DNA of 64,000 bases from Saprospiraceae bacterium UBA7687 (GTDB lineage Bacteria > Bacteroidota > Bacteroidia > Chitinophagales > Saprospiraceae), in assembly GCA_002482845.1 (NCBI GenBank), contig DLGT01000065.1, positions 42,012 to 106,011 of the forward strand, read 5' to 3'. Positions 35,008-43,599 of this stretch are shown here, one piece after another (position 1 is the stretch's first letter; every line of letters starts with the position of its first letter). Position numbers and translations under genes: made by a program. The notes under the pieces were generated by a model. It made no database searches. It worked only from the letters and a program-made list of their open reading frames with translations, and was not told the DNA's origin.

Positions 35008-35129
35008 TTGAGTACTTTAATTTAGAAATATAACTTTTGTAAGGTCTAAATTAAGCTTTTTGTTATCGTGGTTTTTATCATTAAATCACAATCCAGCCTA
35101 AAATCCTAATAGTTTTTGAGTTAAATTAG

Positions 35130-35137
35130 TACCTTTG
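35130..35137 (+). promoter_or_regulatory. -7 promoter element for the TonB receptor gene
   Basis: TACCTTTG matches TAnnTTTG 38 bp before the TTG start. It suggests the receptor can also be transcribed separately from the sigma and anti-sigma genes. Confidence 0.5.
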
Positions 35138-35163
35138 GAACTTAATGTATATTATTAAATTTT

Positions 35164-35168
35164 AGGAG
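35164..35168 (+). promoter_or_regulatory. Shine-Dalgarno sequence supporting a TTG start
   Basis: AGGAG lies 6 bp before TTG 35175. This is unusual here because most genes in the window lack a clear Shine-Dalgarno motif, and it fixes the non-ATG start of the receptor. Confidence 0.6.
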
Positions 35169-35174
35169 TCAAAA

Positions 35175-37808
35175 TTGGTCAGGAGTTATTTTATAGCAGT
35201 TTTTATTTTTACTTACTCCGCTTTGTGTCATTCGCAGACAAGGCCAGATGAAACATTAATAAACTATACAGCATACCATAAACCACTTCGAATCGTTTTA
35301 AAAGATCTATCCAAGATATCAGATGTTAATATTATTTATTCAGAATCAAGGATACCAGCCGATAGTCTTATTAATATTTCGGTGATGAAGGAAAAACTAG
35401 GTGATGTCCTACATTTAATACTAAAAGTACATAGCTTGACTTATGAAATAGTAGGCGATCAATTGGTATTAGCTAGACGACCCAAAGATAACCAAGGTAA
35501 TTCCAAAACGATCTATGGCTATATAAGAGATAAAATATCTGGTGAACTGCTCGTCGGTGCTAATGTTTTTGTTACCAATGGAAGCAGAGGGACCAATTCA
35601 AATGAATATGGGTTTTATAGTTTTAAAATCAACCAAAAGTTAGAAAGGATACACTTTTCATACTTGGGATACAAGTCTGAAATTTTGGAGATGTATATCC
35701 AGAAAGATACATTTATTAATATCTATCTTCAACCAGATGGCTTGTTGAATGAAATCATTGTCCTTGATGATCTCCTAGAGGAAGAATATGAAAATACTGC
35801 ATCACAGCAAAACCTTCACATAGATAAAATACTTTCGTCAAATCATCTAGCTGGTGAAGCAGACCTATTTAGATATCTAGGTGGTTTGGCTGGCGTATCT
35901 ACTGGTGCTGATGGGATCGGCGGTCTGAACGTACGTGGCGGTTCATCAGATCAGAATCTCGTTTTATTGGATGGTGTTCCCGTTTACAATACAGGACATG
36001 CCATGGGTATTTTTTCTATTTTTAATTCGAGTGCCATAAAGAGTGCAAGTTTTTATAAGGGAGGTATTCCCGCTAGATATTCCGGACGACTATCATCTGT
36101 CATAGACGTTCATACAAAAGATGGAAATTTTAACAAATTTGGTGGTGAAGTTTCACTAAGTACCATCGCTGCCAAGGCTACTCTAGAAGGTCCTATTGTA
36201 AAAAATAAAAGTAGCTATATCGTTTCATTCAGGCGCACATTTATTGATGTTTGGATCAAGGAAATCACAAAATTCCAAAATCGTGATAGACAGCGACAGG
36301 GTTTGGCTAATTATTACTTTCAAGATTTTAATGCTAAACTTAATTTTAATATTGGCAAAAAAACTCGATTATTGTTATATACTTTTCAGAGCAAAGATGA
36401 TTTTTTTAACAATTCTTCTTCGATTAATGGAGATATTCTGCAAGAGAAAAATGATCAGAATCTGAATTGGGGAAATAAAATATATTCGCTCAGGCTTAAT
36501 AGTCAGCTCGATAAATCGTTGTTTTCGCGTACATCGGCATATCAAACAAGTTATAATTTTGAAAGTTATCGCAAGAATCTATCAACTTTTGAAGATGATC
36601 CAGGAGGAGTTGAAACTTTTTTTGATGCTTCATTGTATGAAACAGCAGTGAATGAAATCGGTATAAAACAGGATTTTGATTGGTTACCAAATAATAAACA
36701 TACTTTAAAGTTCGGGCTTGGGTTTATTAAGAGAAATTTTGACCCTAGGGTAACTAATGTATCTCAGGATGATTTTGGTTCACCATCTGAACTAATTGAC
36801 GTCAACGCGATAAAAGGATTGAATCCTAAAGCGAGTGTTTCGGGTAGTGAATGGAATGTATACGTAGAAGATGAGATCAGCCTTGGAGAAGGTCTTAGAA
36901 TCAATGGCGGATTAAATTTTGCCACTATTCTTACTCAAAATAAGAAGCAGTATACTTCTTTACAACCAAGACTAGCATTACTTGCAGGAGGAGAAAATCT
37001 ATATTTTAAGTTTGGGATATCTAAGATGCAGCAGTACTTGCATTTATTGACAAATAATGGATTAGGTCTTCCCACAGATATTTTTGTACCTACTAATGAT
37101 GTACTTCCACCGCAAAGATCATGGATATTTAATACATCATTTGGTTATAGAACAAATGATGGTTATAGGTTTGGAATGGAAGTTTACTATAAACGACTAG
37201 ATGACATTAGTAGTTTTAAAGAAGGTGGCGGAATAGATATAAATCAAAATATAAATTGGGAAAATGGAGTTCCTATTGGTACTGGAAATGCATACGGTTT
37301 GGAGACGTTTTTTGAAAAAGTCACTGGCAAAACGCTCTTTTCACTAAATTATTCTTATTCACTTTCTGATAGGACATTCCCAAATATAAATAATGGACAG
37401 ACTTTCCCTTTTGGATTTAATAGAGACCATAATGTGAAATTTTCGGTAACATATAGATTGTCCCAATTTTCTGAATTTTTGGTAAACTGGTCATATTCAT
37501 CAGGTAATTATTATTCGCAACCAAGTGGAATTTCAGTACCAATATCTGGTCAACCTGTGTTTGTTTATTTAGAAAAAAATAATGCTACTTTCCCAGATTT
37601 TCATCGACTTGATTTTGGTTTTAGTTTTTACAATGTTTATAAATGGGGTAGGGCTAAGTTCTTTTTAGGTCTTTATAATGCCTATAATAGAAATAATCCA
37701 TTTTACTCAGAACTAGTCAGAACGAATAATAATACTGGAAAATACGAACTTAGAAATTACAGCTTATTGCCATTGCTACCTACCATAAGCTACAGTATTT
37801 CATTTTAA
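35175..37808 (+). CDS. TonB-dependent receptor with STN and carboxypeptidase-regulatory-like domains
   Basis: The 877-residue protein starts at TTG 35175. A signal peptide (MVRSYFIAVFIFTYSALCHSQ) leads to an STN domain at about 28-98 (PLRIVLKDLSKISDVNIIYSESRI...LGDVLHLILKVHSLTYEIVGDQLVL). A CarboxypepD-regulatory-like domain covers about 112-190 (IYGYIRDKISGELLVGANVFVTNGSRGTNSNEYGFYSF), then the plug (LFRYLGGLAGVSTGADGIGGLNVRGGSSDQNLVLLDGVPVYNTGHAMGIFSIFN) and the barrel. It imports an unknown substrate across the outer membrane using TonB energy. The STN domain marks it as the signalling receptor of the adjacent FecR/ECF pair. There is no SusD-like partner, so glycan uptake of the SusCD kind is unlikely. 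Confidence 0.94.
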   Translation: MVRSYFIAVFIFTYSALCHSQTRPDETLINYTAYHKPLRIVLKDLSKISDVNIIYSESRIPADSLINISVMKEKLGDVLHLILKVHSLTYEIVGDQLVLARRPKDNQGNSKTIYGYIRDKISGELLVGANVFVTNGSRGTNSNEYGFYSFKINQKLERIHFSYLGYKSEILEMYIQKDTFINIYLQPDGLLNEIIVLDDLLEEEYENTASQQNLHIDKILSSNHLAGEADLFRYLGGLAGVSTGADGIGGLNVRGGSSDQNLVLLDGVPVYNTGHAMGIFSIFNSSAIKSASFYKGGIPARYSGRLSSVIDVHTKDGNFNKFGGEVSLSTIAAKATLEGPIVKNKSSYIVSFRRTFIDVWIKEITKFQNRDRQRQGLANYYFQDFNAKLNFNIGKKTRLLLYTFQSKDDFFNNSSSINGDILQEKNDQNLNWGNKIYSLRLNSQLDKSLFSRTSAYQTSYNFESYRKNLSTFEDDPGGVETFFDASLYETAVNEIGIKQDFDWLPNNKHTLKFGLGFIKRNFDPRVTNVSQDDFGSPSELIDVNAIKGLNPKASVSGSEWNVYVEDEISLGEGLRINGGLNFATILTQNKKQYTSLQPRLALLAGGENLYFKFGISKMQQYLHLLTNNGLGLPTDIFVPTNDVLPPQRSWIFNTSFGYRTNDGYRFGMEVYYKRLDDISSFKEGGGIDINQNINWENGVPIGTGNAYGLETFFEKVTGKTLFSLNYSYSLSDRTFPNINNGQTFPFGFNRDHNVKFSVTYRLSQFSEFLVNWSYSSGNYYSQPSGISVPISGQPVFVYLEKNNATFPDFHRLDFGFSFYNVYKWGRAKFFLGLYNAYNRNNPFYSELVRTNNNTGKYELRNYSLLPLLPTISYSISF

Positions 37809-37942
37809 TAAATTAAGGTAACGAGCCCATTTTACTTGAATTTAGTAGTAATGTAGTATTATTTCTATAAAAACTGTAAAATATACATGACATATTATGA
37901 ATTATTCTAATATAATACTCATATTTGTGGCTAAATTCATCT

Positions 37943-38818
37943 ATGGGGATTTTAAAATATATATATTTCTTTTTTGCATTACTCCTATTAGGGTGTGTGG
38001 ATATTACCCCTTTGACGTCCGATTCATCGTCTGATAAGATGTTTGTACTATGTGAAATGGAAGCTGGTAAAAAAATTATAGCTAATATTTATTATGCAGG
38101 AGATGTTACAGGTAAAAAAATAAGACAAGTCGACAACCAAGATTTATTGTCATTTTCTCTTGCGGAGGGTGATAAAGACTGGGGATATGCATTTGAATAT
38201 CATAGAAGAGATTCGCTATTTTACATTGAGCCTGATAAATTTCAAATTAAGGAAGGACTTTTCTATAGATTTTTAGGTATTGGTCAGAATGTAAAGGGCG
38301 TGGACCCCAAAATACAAATACCCATTTCTGTTATACCAGACACTTTTTTGATAAATGAACATAAAGTAAGTTATGATGGTGGGATGGCTAATACAATATT
38401 AACTGGAGTACTAGTCTTACCTAAAGGAATTAGCAAATCTTCTTTTTTCTATATAGTACCAAGATCTGAAAGTGATTTAACTTGGATCTTAACAGATTTC
38501 CAAAATTTCAATGGACAGGCATTTCATAAATTAGCCCATAAAGAAGGCTTTTTAATTGATTATGCTATGTTAAATACTAATGAAATAAAAATGAATTTGT
38601 CTATCAAAGAAAATGAAGCAACATCAAAAATCGCTTTTGACTTTTATAATGTCACGGAATCATTTTATAGGTATAATGTATATGCATCAAATGTTTTTAG
38701 TGGTGGTAGTACAATTACTGCAAACCCACCGATAGCTGGCTTTAATGTTCAAACAGATAAGGCTTTTGGTAGTTTTAGTGCTTTGACAAAAACAAGTAAA
38801 ACTTATATTATTAAATAA
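37943..38818 (+). CDS. Lipoprotein, possibly DUF4249-like, receptor-linked
   Basis: From ATG 37943 the protein has 291 residues and a lipoprotein signal (YIYFFFALLLLGC, Cys18). The remainder is beta-rich (SDKMFVLCEMEAGKKIIANIYYAGDVTGKK). A small lipoprotein directly after an STN-TonB receptor is the usual place of DUF4249 proteins in Bacteroidota, and the N-terminal half has that feel, but the sequence match is not firm. It ends KTYIIK. A role as the surface-exposed partner of the receptor is inferred. Confidence 0.7.
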   Translation: MGILKYIYFFFALLLLGCVDITPLTSDSSSDKMFVLCEMEAGKKIIANIYYAGDVTGKKIRQVDNQDLLSFSLAEGDKDWGYAFEYHRRDSLFYIEPDKFQIKEGLFYRFLGIGQNVKGVDPKIQIPISVIPDTFLINEHKVSYDGGMANTILTGVLVLPKGISKSSFFYIVPRSESDLTWILTDFQNFNGQAFHKLAHKEGFLIDYAMLNTNEIKMNLSIKENEATSKIAFDFYNVTESFYRYNVYASNVFSGGSTITANPPIAGFNVQTDKAFGSFSALTKTSKTYIIK

Positions 38819-39045
38819 ATATGTTATATATAAAGCTATAACACCCAATATTTTTATACACTATTGATAAATTACATTTAGAAAGATAAATCAAAAACTA
38901 TATATCATCTTTTAGTTAATTAGACTTTTATATTATTCTAGCTTTCGCCTTAAATGTTTGCCAAGCATCTATTTTCATATAATATTTTAAATAAATACAA
39001 TATTTATATGTTTTTATTCAATGTATAAAATTGTGATTGATAAAT
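38819..39045. other. AT-rich intergenic region
   Basis: This lies between the lipoprotein gene and the operator cluster before the Crp/Fnr gene. No gene or convincing terminator is visible; many short A/T runs make weak palindromes that I do not call. Confidence 0.4.
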
Positions 39046-39116
39046 ATGTAGTAATAAAATGTAGTTAATTGTGCATAAAATACTACATAAATGTAAATAA
39101 TCTTACAAAAATGTAG
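39046..39116. promoter_or_regulatory. Cluster of ATGTAG half-sites with a TGTAA-N6-TTACA palindrome before the Crp/Fnr gene
   Basis: Half-sites ATGTAG lie at 39046-39051, 39059-39064 and 39111-39116, and the inverted form CTACAT at 39083-39088. The segment 39069-39088 (TTGTGCATAAAATACTACAT) is a degenerate copy of the 20-bp palindrome seen elsewhere. At 39092-39107 TGTAA-ATAATC-TTACA has the exact 5-6-5 geometry of CRP-family sites. All lie 56-126 bp before the Crp/Fnr start, which suggests autoregulation. Confidence 0.5.
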
Positions 39117-39171
39117 GGGTATTGCAGTTGCTTTTGTGTCCTATAATCGTAACACCCAAATACCTAATAAT

Positions 39172-39852
39172 ATGAATGCAATAGAAATAATAAACGCTTT
39201 AAAGGAGTTTTCTTTGACAAGTTGTCTTGATGAACAAGAGATAAAGGACCTTGTAAGATTTGGCGAAATTCGTGTCATTGAGAAACATAAACATGTATTT
39301 GAAGCTGGACAAGCAAGTGATGAAATTTTCTTTTTGTTTAAAGGTGTTGTGAAAATTACGACTTATGCATCCGATGGTAGAGAAGTTATAAAAGTAATCC
39401 TTCACCCACAAGCTATTCTAAGCGAACATAGTATTGCTGGTGAAAAAATAAGAACTAACAATGCAGTCGTAATGACATCTGATGCAGTATGTTTGGCAGT
39501 AAAAGTGGAGTTTATTAGAGAGTTGATGTGTAAAAATGGCGCTTTGGCCAATAATATTATTGATTTACTTGGTAGAAAGTTAAAATATAATGAAGAGCGT
39601 CTAGAATCATTGGTATTGAATGATGCAAGAGAACGTATTGTTCAGTTTCTTAAAGTTAATGCCCAATCTTTTGGTCAGGCAGTAGGTTATGAACTATTAT
39701 TGAGACATGACTTTACGCAACAAGACATCGCAAACTACACTGGTACATCGCGTCAGACAGTTACTACGGTACTAAATGACTTAAAGAAAACAAATAAAAT
39801 ACACTTCAAAAGAAAATCAATTTTGATAAGAGACATTAAGGCTTTATGTTGA
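39172..39852 (+). CDS. Crp/Fnr-family transcriptional regulator
   Basis: From ATG 39172 the protein has 226 residues. The N-terminal cyclic-nucleotide-binding fold reads VIEKHKHVFEAGQASDEIFFLFKGVVKITTYASDGREVIKVILHPQAILSEHSIAGE. It lacks the RxS/T phosphate-binding arginine context of true cAMP binders as far as I can see, and has no Fnr-type cysteine cluster. The C-terminal helix-turn-helix reads LLLRHDFTQQDIANYTGTSRQTVTTVLNDLKKTNKIHFKRKSILI. The ligand is unknown. The GTG start at 39136 is rejected because it leads into a promoter-like stretch. Confidence 0.92.
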   Translation: MNAIEIINALKEFSLTSCLDEQEIKDLVRFGEIRVIEKHKHVFEAGQASDEIFFLFKGVVKITTYASDGREVIKVILHPQAILSEHSIAGEKIRTNNAVVMTSDAVCLAVKVEFIRELMCKNGALANNIIDLLGRKLKYNEERLESLVLNDARERIVQFLKVNAQSFGQAVGYELLLRHDFTQQDIANYTGTSRQTVTTVLNDLKKTNKIHFKRKSILIRDIKALC

Positions 39853-39892
39853 AATTGATTGTTTTTCTCATAATTTAGTTATACCTGAAATT

Positions 39893-39932
39893 GTAAAAAA
39901 AGGTGGATTCAAAAGTGAATCTACTTTTTTTT
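39893..39932 (+). terminator. Terminator after the Crp/Fnr gene
   Basis: GTGGATTCA and TGAATCTAC arms, with one G-U pair, are flanked by A- and T-runs 40 bp after the stop. Confidence 0.85.
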
Positions 39933-39964
39933 GCTCAAAAGTTTTCATATTTGAAAATAATGAT

Positions 39965-39972
39965 TACTTTTG
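39965..39972 (+). promoter_or_regulatory. -7 element of the tRNA-Ser promoter
   Basis: TACTTTTG matches TAnnTTTG 23 bp before the tRNA 5' end. Confidence 0.6.
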
Positions 39973-39995
39973 CGTCGCTTTAAAAGAAAGCACTA

Positions 39996-40083
39996 GGAAG
40001 AGTGGCAGAGCTGGTTGATTGCACCGGTCTTGAAAACCGGCGTACCTGAGAGGGTACCGGGGGTTCGAATCCCTCCTCTTCCG
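39996..40083 (+). tRNA. tRNA-Ser (anticodon TGA)
   Basis: An 88-nt class II tRNA with acceptor GGAAGAG/CTCTTCC, anticodon stem CCGGT/ACCGG with loop CTTGAAA (anticodon TGA), a long variable arm (TACC...GGTA) and a TTCGAAT T-loop. The discriminator is G, as usual for serine. CCA is not encoded. Confidence 0.97.
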
Positions 40084-40089
40084 CTGAAA

Positions 40090-40132
40090 GGAGCATCCTG
40101 TAAGTCACACTTATGAGATGCTCTTTTTTTTT
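40090..40132 (+). terminator. Terminator after tRNA-Ser
   Basis: GAGCATC and GATGCTC arms around a 19-base loop are followed by nine Ts, beginning 7 bp after the tRNA. Confidence 0.85.
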
Positions 40133-40190
40133 GTGATGAGCTAAATTAAAGTAATCACTTATTTTACTTCAGTAATAAAATACAAAGATA

Positions 40191-40901
40191 ATGGGAAGAG
40201 CATTCGAGTATCGACGCGCAGCCAAAGAAAAAAGATGGGCCACTATGTCCAGGATATTTCCTAAAGTATCTAGAGCAATTACCATGGCAGCTAAGGAAGG
40301 TGGTCCTGACCCTGAGACTAACTCAAAACTTAGACTAGCTATCCAAGCGGCTAAAGCTGCTAATATGCCTAAGGACAATGTGGATAATGCCATTAAACGT
40401 GCGTCTGGAAAGGATGGTGATGATTACACTGAAGTAAATTATGAAGGTAAAGGACCACATGGCGTGTTGGTATTTGTAGAATGCGCTACTGATAACACTG
40501 TAAGAACCGTTGCTAATGTGAAATCTTATTTCAATAAAGCTGGTGGAGGTATAGTTCCTACGGGTTCGCTTGAGTTTATGTTTAATCGAAAAACTGTGGT
40601 TGAATTTGAAAAACCTGCCAGTTTTGATCCAGATGAATTTGAACTTGAAATGATAGATTTTGGATTAGAGTCTTTTGAAGTGGACGAAAATACAGTATAT
40701 GCATATGGTAATTATACTGATTTCGGTACTTTGACAAAAGCAATTGAAGAAAAAGGTATTTCAATTACAAAAGCAAATTTACAAAGAATACCTACTACTC
40801 CAGTAGATTTTTCTGATGAACAAATGGTCGATATAGAAAAAATGCTAGATAAGTTAGAAGATGATGATGATGTGCAAGCGGTATATACAAATATTGCATA
40901 G
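40191..40901 (+). CDS. YebC/PmpR-family protein
   Basis: The 236-residue protein has the family start MGRAFEYRRAAKEKRWATMSRIFPKVSRAITMAAKEGGPDPETNSKLRLAIQAAKAANMPKDNVDNAIKRASG, then YEGKGPHGVLVFVECATDNTVRTVANVKSYFNKAGGGIVPTGSLEFMF. YebC proteins are cytoplasmic. They were first described as transcriptional regulators and more recently as ribosome-associated factors helping translation of proline-rich stretches. It stands alone between tRNA-Ser and the LytTR gene. Confidence 0.95.
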   Translation: MGRAFEYRRAAKEKRWATMSRIFPKVSRAITMAAKEGGPDPETNSKLRLAIQAAKAANMPKDNVDNAIKRASGKDGDDYTEVNYEGKGPHGVLVFVECATDNTVRTVANVKSYFNKAGGGIVPTGSLEFMFNRKTVVEFEKPASFDPDEFELEMIDFGLESFEVDENTVYAYGNYTDFGTLTKAIEEKGISITKANLQRIPTTPVDFSDEQMVDIEKMLDKLEDDDDVQAVYTNIA

Positions 40902-41073
40902 AGAAATCTTAAATTAAACCATTAACAATGGGTTCTCATGGCATAAATATTTTTTTTATGGCACTCGTTTATTTTCTAAAAACTATTTATTGAACAACTT
41001 GATTAGTCATATCTGGTACGACTTGAGTTGTATTTAGTTGAATATGAAGCATATAGTGAAGATGTATATTTAT
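40902..41073. other. Intergenic start of the yebC-lytTR gap
   Basis: AACCATT / AATGGGTT at about 40916-40934 is a weak hairpin after the YebC gene, without a directly attached T-run. Nothing else is recognised before the operator candidate. Confidence 0.35.
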
Positions 41074-41093
41074 TTGTAAAAAAAATACTACTT
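41074..41093. promoter_or_regulatory. GTAG-N8-CTAC palindromic operator candidate, site 2 (one arm mismatch)
   Basis: TTGTAAAAAAAATACTACTT matches the right arm and A-rich centre exactly; the left arm is GTAA. It lies about 27 bp upstream of a TATTTTTG -7 element and 163 bp before the LytTR gene. Confidence 0.5.
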
Positions 41094-41119
41094 TAGGTCG
41101 GTTTTTAGTCAAAAATGAC

Positions 41120-41127
41120 TATTTTTG
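41120..41127 (+). promoter_or_regulatory. -7 promoter element for the LytTR gene
   Basis: TATTTTTG matches TAnnTTTG and overlaps the 16-bp palindrome TAGTCAAAAATGACTA at 41106-41121, which has the same arm-AAAA-arm layout as the operator candidate. Confidence 0.5.
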
Positions 41128-41255
41128 TAATGCATTTAAAATTTTGATGACGTAGCAAGTATAGCAATATTAGCTTATTTTGAATATTTAGGATATCTGT
41201 TTGTTATTAGAATAAATAGGTTTAAAACAATATTTGACAATTAATACTTGAAATT

Positions 41256-41975
41256 ATGGTGCAGTTTTTTGACAAAGAAATATTATTGATAGATGACGAC
41301 AAAATGCATTTGTCTATACTCGAGGAAAGGATCAAAACTTTGGGCTTCAAGAATATTATTACAGCGAACAGTTATAAATCAGCTGTACAAATCTTAGATA
41401 CGTTAGTTCCAGATCTTGTGATTACCGACCATTTTTTGGATAATTCTAAAACAAGTTTGGATTTCGTTAAAGAATGTTTACTATTTAGAGACATACCTAC
41501 CATTGTTATTACTACATTTCATACAGAAAAAATATTTGATGAGATTCTCGTATTGACACCTATAGATTTTTTATCAAAATCATGTAGTGATTTTGAACTT
41601 TCTAAGTCCCTTCAGTTGGCATTTTCTAGACTCATGCAGCAGGCTCAAACTTCAAAATTGAAAGAGTTTTTCTTTGTTAAAGTAGGAAAGAACATTAAAA
41701 AAATTTGTTTAAATCAAATTGAAATGATTTCTGTTGATGGAAAATATTTAAATATCAGCGTAGATGGACGTTCCTATATAGTCCGCTCAACACTGATTGA
41801 TTTTATTAAAAGACTTCCGCCAAATTTTATCAAAGTGCATCAGTCATTTATTGTTAACTTAGACTTTGTGGAGACAATTCTTGTGGAAGAAAGTAAAGTA
41901 AAATTGAGAACATGCGAAGCTGATTTCAGCAGAGCATTTAAGAAACAATTAATGAGCTCATATTTTGTCTCCTGA
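41256..41975 (+). CDS. LytTR-family response regulator
   Basis: The 239-residue protein has a receiver domain (ILLIDDDKMHLSILEERI, phospho-acceptor Asp58 in PDLVITDHF, Thr86-87 and Lys108 in DFLSKSC). The LytTR DNA-binding domain follows (FFFVKVGKNIKKICLNQIEMISVDGKYLNISVDGRSYIVRSTLIDFIKRLPPNFIKVHQSFIVNLDFVE). It is followed after 72 bp by a histidine kinase gene, its probable partner. In Bacteroidota such pairs often control surface or capsule genes; the target here is unknown. Confidence 0.93.
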   Translation: MVQFFDKEILLIDDDKMHLSILEERIKTLGFKNIITANSYKSAVQILDTLVPDLVITDHFLDNSKTSLDFVKECLLFRDIPTIVITTFHTEKIFDEILVLTPIDFLSKSCSDFELSKSLQLAFSRLMQQAQTSKLKEFFFVKVGKNIKKICLNQIEMISVDGKYLNISVDGRSYIVRSTLIDFIKRLPPNFIKVHQSFIVNLDFVETILVEESKVKLRTCEADFSRAFKKQLMSSYFVS

Positions 41976-42047
41976 TATTAATTTTTGCTAATTCTCTGAA
42001 AATTTTTAGTTAGTTTATTTTTTCACTAACCAAATAAAAACCAGAAC

Positions 42048-42839
42048 ATGCTCATGAATAATGAAGCATTTACAACAATATTAATTATATTTTGTATTTT
42101 CAAAATATTTTTTACTATTTTTTTGTCGGTCCTATTATACCGAAAACACAAAAAAATTAGGGAATTATTAGATTTTAGAAATCAAACATATGGAATAATT
42201 GCACACGACTTAAAGTCACCTTACATATCTTATTTTAAAATTATAGAAAGGTTGCACAAGGCTGTTGCTGAGGGTAACATTCCATACGCAAATGAGCAAC
42301 TTGATTATCTAGAGAATAGCTTTTATGCCACAAAAAACATTCTGTTTAACATGATGAAATGGTCACAATTATCTGAGAAAAATCAAAGTCAAAAGCATGA
42401 ACTAACCATCATATCGGAGTTTTTAAATGAATCAATTGAGCATTTAATTGTTTGCGCTAAATTAAATAAAATTTCTTTACAGTCCCATGTTAATTCAAAT
42501 GAAAGCGTTCTTATTTCTAAGCATTATGTTTCTGCCGTATTACGAAATTTAATTGATAATATAATTAAACATTCAGACGCTACACAGATAGATTTAAATG
42601 CTGAAATTAAGGCTAAAAATTTAATAATTAAAATAGAGCATAATGGAATTAACACACCTGTTGAAGTTAGAAAATCATTGCTAAAACAATTGAAAACGAA
42701 TACTGCTATAAATAGATTTGGGACTATGGGTTTGGGTTTGTCCATAATAACTAAATCATTGAAAAAATGTGGTGGATCACTACAAATTAATCAATATGAA
42801 AATGGAGAATCTATTGCTGTTTATTTTCCCATACTCTAA
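42048..42839 (+). CDS. Membrane-anchored histidine kinase
   Basis: The 263-residue protein has one N-terminal membrane helix (ILIIFCIFKIFFTIFLSVLLY) and no sensor domain to speak of, then an H-box YGIIAHDLKSP with His53. The N-box is LRNLIDNIIKHS, and the glycine box TMGLGLSIITKSLKKCGGSL. The D-box (IEHNGINT) is degenerate, since the usual DxGxG is missing. It probably phosphorylates the upstream LytTR regulator. The short form suggests sensing in or near the membrane, or a partner protein. Confidence 0.9.
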   Translation: MLMNNEAFTTILIIFCIFKIFFTIFLSVLLYRKHKKIRELLDFRNQTYGIIAHDLKSPYISYFKIIERLHKAVAEGNIPYANEQLDYLENSFYATKNILFNMMKWSQLSEKNQSQKHELTIISEFLNESIEHLIVCAKLNKISLQSHVNSNESVLISKHYVSAVLRNLIDNIIKHSDATQIDLNAEIKAKNLIIKIEHNGINTPVEVRKSLLKQLKTNTAINRFGTMGLGLSIITKSLKKCGGSLQINQYENGESIAVYFPIL

Positions 42840-43599
42840 TAGATTAAATCGACATAAAAACTAATCATGGTTTATTTTATAAAACGATAATGATTATTTT
42901 TATTCGCAGTGGCAAATTCCATTTCACAGATGATTCTAGACTAGTCATGACCTTTAAAAATAAATAGATGAAACAATCTATTTACATTGTATACGTATCA
43001 GAATAATTTAACTGAAACTCCTATTAACCTCAATGATAGAAAATTATCTAATTTACTTACTGTGATAAATTACTTTACTACTATATAAATCAATTTTTGT
43101 AATAAAGTCAGTTTTTTAATAGGTTCTCGCCATGCTTAATTTATCATTGAGCTCTTGCCATTGGTAAAATATATGATTTAATTATATGTAATTTAGTCTT
43201 ATATGATTCACTTAATGACAAAATCTGCAACCCAATGGTAAATTTGGTCAGTTTGGGCTTGAACTCATTGTGTTGAATGAATTTACCAATAATTAAAATA
43301 GATTAGCTTACTATTTTACTGAATTAAAATTATGTAAATACTTATATAATAATGAAATATGTATTAATTAAATTGTTAATATATTTGTTCTTGCAATTGT
43401 GATTAAATGTTCTTTTTACCTTAATTCAAAATGTGGATAGGGTTTGATATATGTAAAAGGTTCCTTAGAGTAGAGTCCTATCTTATTTCACAATTTTGCA
43501 TTTACACTTCCACTGATGTAAAATTCGTGTATTTTAAATTCAGTCAGTGTTCACCAACAGTTGATTATTTACATTTTTTAGCATATTAAATATTATATA
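42840..43599. other. 760-bp gene-free region before the surface-protein locus
   Basis: No frame is convincing on either strand. A 9-bp inverted repeat (TGGTAAATT at 43236-43244, AATTTACCA at 43280-43288) encloses TTTGGGCTTGA, an 11-mer also found just before the ECF sigma gene. It probably holds the promoter and long leader of the 43600 gene. Confidence 0.4.

Noticed and set aside
34042..37808. SusC-type glycan receptor system
   Set aside because: No SusD-like lipoprotein follows and the receptor has an STN domain with a FecR/ECF pair, so a cell-surface-signalling receptor fits better.
41098..41130. Rho-independent terminator for the YebC gene at TAGTCA/TGACTA plus T-run
   Set aside because: It is about 200 bp after the YebC stop and overlaps a TAnnTTTG promoter element of the next gene, so a promoter/operator role is more likely.
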